Assembly (NCBI GenBank): GCA_019137255.1
Contig: WPDH01000065.1
Location: forward strand, 1-64,000
Length of the DNA stretch: 64,000 nt
Source of the DNA: Corinectria fuckeliana
Taxonomy: Eukaryota > Ascomycota > Sordariomycetes > Hypocreales > Nectriaceae
Direction of reading: 5' to 3'
Position 1 is the stretch's first letter. Each line of letters begins with the position of its first letter. The notes beneath the pieces are model-generated. The model searched no databases. It was not told the DNA's origin and was given only the letters and a program-made list of their open reading frames with translations. This document shows positions 56,671-64,000 of the stretch, one piece after another. The translations under genes were made by a program, and so were the position numbers.

Positions 56671-57815
56671 ATGACTTCTCACAGTGATGCCGCGTCCCTC
56701 GACGCAAGCTCTCTCTTCAACGTCAACGGCCTAGTAGCCCTGGTCACTGGCGGAGGCTCTGGTGAGTCCTTGATCCTCCGTAGCCAGAGCAGCAGTTGAC
56801 GGACAGGCATCGGACTTATGATGGTCAAGGCACTCGCTCGCAACGGCGCGGCCAAGGTCTACATCGCAGGACGCCGGCTCGAGGTGCTCCAGGAAGCAGC
56901 CGCTTCGGTCGGCCCCAACGTGATACCGGTCAAGTGCGACGTAACGAGCAAGGCCAGCCTCGGAGAGACGGTGGCGTTGATCGAGAAGGAGGCGGGATAC
57001 CTGAACCTCTTGGTGTGCAACGCCGGCGTCTCGGGTCCTCAGGTCAAGCCCATCACGCCGGAGACGACGCTCGAGGAATGGACGAGCCAGAACCTAGCGC
57101 ACGACTTTGACGCCTACGTGCAGCCGTTTGCCATCAACGCGGCGGCGGTGTGGTTCACCACCATGGCGTTCCTCGCGCTCTTGGACAGGGGCAACCAGAC
57201 GGGCAACGTGCCGCAGTCCTCGCAGGTGATAGTCACGAGCTCCATTGCGGGCTACAACAAGAAGGCGCCCGGGGGCTGGGCGTACGGGCAGAGCAAGGCG
57301 GCGGCGACGCTGGCGACGAAGCAGCTTTCCGTTGCGTTGCCACAGTGGAATATCCGGTGAGTCCGCTTCCGTTGATTCGGTGAGGGATGAGTGATATCCC
57401 GACGGCATTGCTCGGCTATGCGACTAGCTGCTGACCCATGTGTACTCCAGGGCAAACTGTATCGCGCCAGGCTGTAAGTCCAAGTTCCAGTTCTTGTTGG
57501 GTCGTGTCTCTACCTGCCGCCGAGCAACCTCGGATACCCGACTGACGCGACTGACGTGAGACAGTGTTCCCGAGCGAGATGTCGGCACCCATCGTCGACC
57601 TCTACGGAGGCGGGGAGGGTGAGTCGAGCGGCAGCGGCAGCGGCAGCGGCAGAGTGCGCGTGCCTGCAGAGGCCGTTCCGATGCAGCGGTTGGGCGAAGA
57701 GCAGGACATGGCGGGCACGTTGCTCTATCTCGCGTCCCGAGCGGGCGCCTACACCAACGGCGCAGTGGTGACGGTAGATGGAGGCCGGCTCGGCACCTTC
57801 CCGGCCGTGTTTTAG
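56671..57815 (+). CDS. classical short-chain dehydrogenase/reductase
   Basis: Exons 56671-56761, 56807-57356, 57451-57473 and 57565-57815 give 304 aa. The Rossmann motif is LVTGGGSGIGL (TGxxxGxG), followed by IAGRRLE, where the Arg after the second strand favours NADP(H). CNAG, the SSIAGYN segment and the catalytic YxxxK (AYGQSKAAA) follow in order with the expected spacing, and IAPGLFPSE is the family's PG motif. A low-complexity stretch of about six Ser-Gly pairs (EGESSGSGSGSGSG) is inserted between the PG motif and the C-terminal GAYTNGAVVTVDGG. The wording resembles oxoacyl-ACP reductase-like SDRs (RhlG group), but the substrate cannot be predicted. Proximity to the type III PKS, with only BUD22 between it and the P450, makes a shared pathway possible but unproven. 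The third exon is 23 nt. Confidence 0.9.
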
Positions 57816-60800
57816 CCTTCGCGGGTGGGCCGTCCGGACATTGAGTTGCGGCCACGGCCCGGAGGTTTGATGACCAGCCTGAATCGGCGTTTTCTGATGG
57901 GCTGGACTCCGGGCCTGCCGCATATTGAATGCCGGTCGGCTAACCAGCTACTACCGACCGCGTTGCAGCAGGCAAGTAGGGAATTACATGCTGGCCTCTT
58001 TTTTGGAAGGCCTTGCGAATCTGGCGACTCTGTCGTGTAGTGTTGTGTTATCCGAGGGAGCCTGATGGGCGAGATGTTATTGCACCATTGAGGATTATGG
58101 AATACATGGCTGTGAACCTATGGGATAAGTCAAGTCGTGCGATAGTTGCTCTGGTCTGTACTTGCGATCTGACGGCGTGTCGTATTTAGATGGAACAGCC
58201 GATACTTCGTACACTCCCCCGCAATCACAGACACGGGAAACTCACCGAGTTCTCAATGTCAAGATGGAGCGTTGACGTACGATATCCATCTTGTCTCACT
58301 ACCGATTGCTCGTTCGAGCAGAACCTGGCTCCGGTATTGACGGCATAATATTCCATTACAACAGCGGTCTAGAGAATCTGCAGGGTTTGACGATCGAGGT
58401 CGAGCCCCCATCATTGAACCAGATTAGATAGACAATCTGGCGCCAGGGGAATCCTGGCTTTCCCACTCCACTGCAAGAAGTCTCCGACCTGGGCCCCGAC
58501 TGTGCCACCATTTGGCCTCGTCTCCCTCCCTCAACGTCTGATGTGCTTGGGTTGAGATGTCGATGAGCGGTGGCTTTGGGGGTTGGGGTAAGGGACCTGG
58601 TTGGCGGGCAAGCTTTTGTACGACCGCCATGTTTTACCTTTACTCGGAGAGGTTTTCGCGTATTGTTGAAGCCCCAACCAGACACGCCGTGGCACCACGA
58701 CTTGGAAGTTCGTTGCGTCGTGGATGCAGCCAACTTACAAAGGATTTAATCTCCTCCCCCGAGCCAGCAAACCAGGGCAAACCCCACCATGGCCCAAGCT
58801 CCGGGGTTCCATTGCATCCCTGGGGCATTGGGGACTATGAATGCCGTGGAATGTAGCCGGTGCGTTGGTTGGAAGTTGCATGTGTTTTTGCTTGTTCGGT
58901 GTTGAGCAACGTCATCGTTCTGGGGGGCGTCACGGCACCCAATCAATAATCAACCACCCAGTCGTTTAGTGGCCGACGCCAAGACCGACAACCCAACACC
59001 ATGATGGATATTTGGAACTGAATAAACATGTGCGGAGCATGGCTTCATGAAATAACCCCCAGGCCTAGAAACATGCAATATGTTGCCTTGATCTCCGGGC
59101 TTGCAACCCCAAAATGACGTGTTGCCATGGTCCAGTGAGGCCATGGGTGCACTTGGCCAGCCCATAACCGAGGATATTCCCATGGAGATGGGGCTTACAC
59201 GGGGATGTTGGGTCGTGGGATAGTCGGCTTCTACGTGCTACCTCGGCGCAGGATCTTGGAGTTTCGGGGACGAATCCATGCTGAGCAATTCATATATGTA
59301 CGCAAAGCTGAGCAGCGCCTGGTGGAGTATCCGGGAGAGGTGAGGGTGACAGTGAGCCGCCTGTGGATGCCGATGCGCATTGATGCTTGCTGCTGATGCT
59401 TGCTCGTTCGTCCCTTTTGTTGGGTCCATCTCACTGGGCGGGTCACTAATTAGCTTTGTGCCAGACACGGCTTGGGGATTGGCAATTCAATATCGGACTC
59501 AACTGATGGAGTTGCATCTCCTCGGGCTCACCATTTCGATACGTGCAAGTAATTACAGCACAACCCAGATCTCCCCCCCCACCCTGGCACGTAAGATTGG
59601 GCATCTGCAAGTTCCCTGGAGAAAAAAGCAATACGCATTCCTCGAGACCTAAAATCCAAAATACCTCCCAGGTCCAAGCCATCCACAAATCCATCCACAG
59701 GTAGGTAGGTCTACTTCGTGCTTGGCCGCCGTTGGCAGAGCCCCTGGTGGCTCGAAACACGCCCGGTGCCCCCACTCTAGACTACCCACGGCGCATGCAC
59801 GCCTGCAGATAGATAGATGGTCGACAACCTGGAACTTCAGTAGCCGGCCCGCCTCCTTGCAAAACCCAACCCGGAGCGCGGGAGGGGAAACACACACACA
59901 AACACAACAGCGCTACCGTCCCGCGGCCGATGACGATGACGGTGCGCCCAGGAAACAACTTGCATCTCCCAAGTAGCTCGCAGTATTCCTCTGCCGGTTA
60001 ATGACCATCCCTTCCCCAACAGCCCCGAAACTCAAACCCCGCAGTTGCGATTTGCGGGATGGATGGTCGGTTCCAGGCGTGTATGGCTGCGCTAGAGACA
60101 AAGGGTGTGAGACTGGTCGACTCCATGCCGCCTCCGAAAACACCATGGCCCGAAGATACCCTCCGGTACTTCTATACTTCTATACGCATACATACAAAGA
60201 TTGGCATGCCTCCCGTCTCTGGTGGAGGGTCGCCAGTGGATGAAATGATCCCAACCGTCGTCATCGCCAGCTTCTACAGCAACGGCAAGTCATCACATTC
60301 CCCTCCTTCCCCGCGTCCTGACTCTGACTCTTCCCGTCCCTTCCCGTCCGTCATTTCCTTTTATCTTCACTTCCTCCAGCTGCCAACTCCTCTTACATCT
60401 ATCTATCTTTGTTGATCTCTCCTCGTCGCGCTTTGACAGTTCATCCGAGCGGCATTCCGTACTCATCCTCCAATATCAGTTCCCCGAGAGCTGCCATCCC
60501 ACCGCTTAGTGGCTGTTCCGTCAACGCCTGTTGATAGGATATCCGGCTTGCTCAACGTCGAGGCACCCCATCAATCTCCGCGTTGGGGCCGCCGGATCTC
60601 CTCCAGAAACTACCAGGTAAGCCTGCTTTTCTCATCTTGCGGCGTCTCGTCCATCCTGAGCCCTGCATCTCCCAAGCCAATATCCACAGGCGGAGCCCTT
60701 ACGGCAATCCACCACCGTCGACTCACACCCCTCCCCTCCTGGTCAGACCCCCCTAAGACTATCCAAGTCTCTCAGGGCCGGATCCCTCCTCCGGCCGAGG

Positions 60801-61030
60801 TGAAGGTCCGGATCTCTTCGGCCTTGGGTGCTAGATGCATGCTATGTGCGGTGATCGGGCAGATATATTAGACGGCGGGACTGCCCACGTTGCGACTTAC
60901 ACGAAACCTCATATCATTCATCCTGGTTCTCGTCACCTTTCCTGCTCTCAACTCGGCCTTGATTGTCTCTCCTGACTTGACTAATCATACAAGTCAAGGC
61001 ATTTCAATCGTTGGCAAACCACCAGTCATC
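57816..61030. other. 3.2-kb region without a recognisable gene, ending in the OGC gene leader
   Basis: No ORF has domain-like character and none spans a plausible splice pattern. From about 60280 the + strand is strongly pyrimidine-rich (CTCCTTCC, TCTATCTATCTTTG), typical of a fungal promoter or 5' UTR. A good donor (cag|gtaagc at 60617) suggests a possible 5'-UTR intron for the carrier gene. An AT-rich word ATATATT lies at about 60863. Confidence 0.5.
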
Positions 61031-62077
61031 ATGAGTTCCGGAAGCTTCAAGCAGGCGGCAGAGTCCGCTCGGTCCAAGACGAATGAAGTCATCGGGGCTG
61101 CCAGGAATGATTCGACTGCCCTCGCCTCTGATTTCATTCGCTCTCCTATCGTCAAGGCCGCCCTACCCTTTGTCAACGGGGGCATCAGCGGCATGGTGGC
61201 CACCTCGGTCATCCAACCCGTCGACATGATCAAGGTCCGCATCCAGCTCGCCGGTGAGGGATCCGCAAGCGGCCCGAAGCCCACTCCTCTCTCCGTCACT
61301 CGACAGATCATCAGCAGCGGCAAGGCGCTCGACTTGTACACCGGTCTCTCCGCTGGGCTTCTCCGACAGGCCGTCTACACTACCGCCCGCTTGGGCATCT
61401 TCGACACTCTTATGGGGAAACTAACCGTCCGGGCCAAGGCCGAGGGACGACAGATCGGCTTCTCGGAGCGAGCCACTGCCGGCCTCACTGCCGGTGGTCT
61501 CGCCGCCATGGTCGGCAATCCTGCGGATCTGGCCCTCATCCGCATGCAGAGCGACGGCCTCAAGCCTCTCGCCGAGCGAAAGAACTACAAGTCCGTCATC
61601 GACGCCCTCACCTCCATCACCAAGAACGAAGGCATCGCCGCCCTCTGGTCTGGAGCCGCCCCCACCGTCGTCCGAGCCATGGCCCTCAACTTTGGTCAGC
61701 TCGCTTTCTTCAGCGAGGCCAAAGCCCAGCTCAAGCAGAACACCGACCTCTCCATCCAAGCCCAAACCCTCAGCGCCAGCGCCATCGCCGGCTTCTTCGC
61801 TTCCTTCTTCTCCTTGCCCTTTGACTTCGTGAAGACTCGCCTGCAGAAGCAGCAGAAAGGCCCCGACGACAAAGTCCCCTACCGCGGCATGGTGGACTGC
61901 TTCTCCAAGGTCGCCAAGCAGGAGGGCATCTTCCGATTCTACCGCGGCTTCGGCACCTACTACGTTCGCATCGCTCCTCATGCGTAAGTGCCTTCCCTCT
62001 CACAATTGATCATCGCTGACTCCCGCAGGATGGTGACTCTCATTGTCGCCGACTACCTGGGCTTCCTGACGAAGTGA
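61031..62077 (+). CDS. mitochondrial oxoglutarate/malate-type carrier
   Basis: Exons 61031-61983 and 62029-62077 join as RIAPHA|MVTLIVADYLGF, giving 333 aa. ATG 61031 is the first in frame. After a 40-residue hydrophilic lead, three mitochondrial-carrier repeats follow with signatures PVDMIK (NGGISGMVATSVIQPVDMIKVRI), a second PADLALIR in place of the standard motif (AAMVGNPADLALIRMQ), and PFDFVKTRL. This matches the oxoglutarate carrier (SLC25A11) and dicarboxylate carrier subfamilies, in which repeat 2 reads NPADLxxxRMQ. The phrase GLSAGLLRQAVYTTARLG is typical of them. The family exchanges 2-oxoglutarate for malate or other dicarboxylates across the inner membrane. The dicarboxylate or oxaloacetate carriers (DIC1/OAC1) are the nearest alternatives. 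Exon 2 of 49 nt is easily lost. Confidence 0.92.
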
Positions 62078-62756
62078 GCCGAGGGACCTGTCGTTTGGAT
62101 AGATTGGCGTTGGGTGGCATTGCTGGGGTTTCTGGTTTTCGCGGGATACCATTGCTTGTTGCGTTCCTTGATAGCTCCTGAATAAAAGAAATGCCAATTA
62201 ATGGCAAGAGTTGAATTCTTATGTTGCCTGCAAAGTTTGCAGCTGATGTGGCAGAGTGGTTGGGGTTTTCTCTCACTCGTTGAGCATCAACGTTTTAGAG
62301 CGTGTGCACTTTAACCGTAGCATTCGTAGTTAACATTGCCTTCTATCTACCACCGCCGATATACTACCCAGGGCTCCAAAGCGACAACACATCAGAGTCA
62401 TAGCCAGATATTCCTTGTCCGCCTACACATCAGAGTCATAGCCAGATATTCCTTGTCCGCCTACACATCGCAGTGTGTTAGCATCTTGAAGGGGGGGGGA
62501 GGGTTGCTGCAATTTGCTGCTTCTGTTGTGTTAGTGCGTCATCAAATTCCATCTATGATAATAACCATGATCACTGTGGGGATACAGAGTCTAACGGCAG
62601 ATCTGGGGAGTCGGTTGACACAAATGCACTATTAATATTTGCAAAACGAAACGGGTTTTCCGGTATATCCCTTGGTATCATTTCCCATTGTATCCGTAGC
62701 TACCTAATAATTAGGCTATCTAAGATTAGGTCTTTGGATTTATTAGATTTGACGTT
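62078..62756. other. 3' flank of the carrier gene, no gene seen
   Basis: This contains a 38-bp tandem duplication (62387-62469) and otherwise unremarkable AT-rich sequence. Confidence 0.45.
62387..62469 (+). repeat. 38-bp tandem duplication (about 2.2 copies)
   Basis: The unit beginning ACACATCAGAGTCATAGCC at 62387 is repeated perfectly at 62425, and a third partial copy starts at 62463. It is in non-coding DNA downstream of the carrier gene and looks like a recent minisatellite or slippage event. Confidence 0.9.
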
Positions 62757-63167
62757 TTAGGGTAGACTATTTAACTTACACTTTTGAATCCTTCGGCCGT
62801 CTATCGGTGGCGGCGGCGGCGGCGGCGGCGGCGACAGTACTGGTCGGCGGACGAATTGCTGCCACCCAGGAAGCCGAAGCTTTTCAGGCGTAACCTGTAC
62901 CACCCTGGCTGGTTGCGGCGTAACCTCAAGGTCCTCGAACACCATGCTGTCGATCCCCAGCTCGGCTAAGCGCCGCGCGATGTCGTTTTGCAGGGATTTC
63001 AGAGGGCTCACCACAACTGTAATACCCTCTTTCATGATGGTTCTGTTGCTGTTGTTGCTGCTGCTACTGCTGCTTTGCGGCAACGAGGCGGAGGAGGCGG
63101 CGGCCGCGATAGCACTGATGCTGCTGTTGTTGGTGTTGTTGTCGTTGCTGTTTCTTATGGGAGACAG
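62757..63167 (-). pseudogene. fragment resembling a RecQ-type helicase
   Basis: This minus-strand open frame has no ATG before 63035, which begins MKEGITVVVSPLKSLQNDI. VVVSPLKSLQNDIARRLAELGID matches RecQ motif Ia plus the following helix, and VVQVTPEKLRLPGWQQFVRR matches the RecQ TPEKL element. Motif I (Walker A), the DExH box and the rest of the helicase are missing, so this cannot be an active enzyme. Flanks are low-complexity: upstream is Asn/Ser/Ala-rich from trinucleotide repeats, and downstream is a Pro run from a (GGC)n repeat (about 62808-62833). It looks like a captured or eroded piece of a RecQ-like gene, of a kind often found in multi-copy, telomere-linked helicases of fungi. Because VVSPLxSL is generic to superfamily 2, the family call is moderate. 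Confidence 0.5.
62808..62833. repeat. (GGC)n trinucleotide repeat
   Basis: This is a pure GGC run of about eight to nine units on the + strand. It encodes the poly-Pro tail of the helicase-like fragment on the minus strand. Short CTG/GTT-type repeats near 63040-63150 flank the other side of the fragment. Confidence 0.85.
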
Positions 63168-64000
63168 CTAGAAGGAAGTGGATGGCCTAGGTCTGGACCC
63201 AACACAAAAAGGCTGCCCAGCGGCAAGTCCTTGACCGCGATAGTCAATTCTCCGGAGGACAGTGAGGATTTTGGATGTTTGTGTGCTTGGTGGGCATCTT
63301 GTTGTTCCTTTTTGACACAAAATTGATGGGTTGGAGAAGAGAACAAAATCTCAGGAGGTTTAGAGACGATGTGGTTTTAAGTCCCATGGTGTCAACTGTC
63401 GCGAGAAGAAAGGAGCTCCTCCCTTCACAGACCTCCCCATCAAAATGTTTATTTGGCAACCAGCGCTCCCAATAGTTTGGAAGGGACAATAGGTCTGGCC
63501 CACGCAACTCATACTTTATTAGTAGTAGGTGTTCGGCTCCGAACTGTGCACTCCCTTCCCAAAACTGCTTGTATTTCAAGATACTCTGGTCACTGCCAGA
63601 CCAGATGTTGGCATCGAGATCAAACCACTACGGCGCCACCCGTAAATCTAAAAAAACGAGAAGCAAGATTTCCTTGATATTGCCGAGTTTTCCATGTTCT
63701 ATCCTCGAAGTCCAGCAAAAGTTCAATTCCTCCGCTACGACCACTTGCTGCAGAAGCTCTGTGCTGAGAACAATCAGCCAACCGCGGTACCATGGCCTCA
63801 GGACAACACCATGGAAGCGAACAAGAAAAAACTTCGTTAGCTGATCCAGCGGCTGCCGTCTGCAGATGTCTGCAGATGGACGCGAGACTATCATGGGTCC
63901 ACGGCCTCCACCCAGGCGGTTTGGTTTCATGGGCAGTCAAAAGTCCTGCGATGATTGTTTATCTCAAGGAAAAGTAAATATGAGCCTTTTACTTCTTAGT
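63168..64000. other. right edge of window, no gene supported
   Basis: Several short open frames exist on both strands (for example a 111-codon minus-strand one at 63244-63579), but none shows a domain, signal peptide or splice pattern I can defend. A gene continuing past the window cannot be excluded. Confidence 0.4.

Noticed and set aside
60509..60871. 120-codon open frame before the carrier gene
   Set aside because: It lies in a pyrimidine-rich leader with a good intron donor inside it, so it is better explained as 5' UTR.
63244..63579. 111-codon minus-strand open frame
   Set aside because: It has no recognisable motif and is not supported by splicing or composition.

Overview
The window comes from a filamentous ascomycete (Pezizomycotina; gene content and intron style suit Sordariomycetes, genus not determinable). 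Evidence: genes have several short introns of about 45-110 bp with GT..AG ends and CTGAC/CTAAC-like branch sites. Intergenic DNA is pyrimidine-rich, and one AT-rich block shows the decay expected from repeat-induced point mutation (RIP). I see 22 protein-coding genes, one probable helicase-gene remnant and one decayed retrotransposon. No rRNA, tRNA or CRISPR was found.

Layout. 1-5834: RIP-mutated Ty3/gypsy-type element on the + strand with recognisable RNase H and D,D(35)E integrase remnants. 6080-7331: mitochondrial 2-oxodicarboxylate carrier. 8138-9421: DUF6590-like protein (-). 11159-13026: epsin. 13750-14423: centrin (-). 15500-21793: NUP98-NUP96 precursor, the largest gene (1966 aa). 22242-22949: small SET-domain protein. 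23255-25831: 841-aa orphan protein. 26483-28162: nucleolar RRM-like protein (-). 29176-29804: small secreted protein. 29986-31079: cytochrome c heme lyase (-). 31638-33758: ABC1/ADCK-type mitochondrial kinase-like protein. 34365-36200: TCO89-like TORC1 subunit (-). 38543-39506: SPF30-like Tudor splicing factor. 39865-40960: IND1 Fe-S assembly P-loop protein (-). 41308-43057: BFR2/AATF. 43077-43517: small membrane protein (-). 45067-46573: type III polyketide synthase. 49977-52991: Zn2Cys6 regulator. 53381-54954: cytochrome P450. 55033-56350: BUD22-family protein (-). 56671-57815: short-chain dehydrogenase. 61031-62077: mitochondrial oxoglutarate/malate-type carrier. 62757-63167: RecQ-like helicase fragment (-).

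Most of the window is conserved housekeeping DNA: nuclear pore, ribosome biogenesis (BFR2, BUD22), splicing, endocytosis and an unusual number of mitochondrial functions (two carriers, heme lyase, Fe-S assembly, ADCK kinase). The accessory part is 45-55 kb. There a type III PKS, a Zn2Cys6 regulator and a P450 lie consecutively on one strand, which looks like a compact secondary-metabolite cluster, possibly extended by the SDR beyond BUD22. I rebuilt exon joins by hand from splice signals and reading-frame continuity, and every multi-exon model listed sums to a whole number of codons. Nothing I can see amounts to a wholly new system. The most useful leads are the PKS-regulator-P450 trio, a 17-nt microexon inside the regulator's zinc cluster, a GC-AG intron in IND1, and the helicase fragment.
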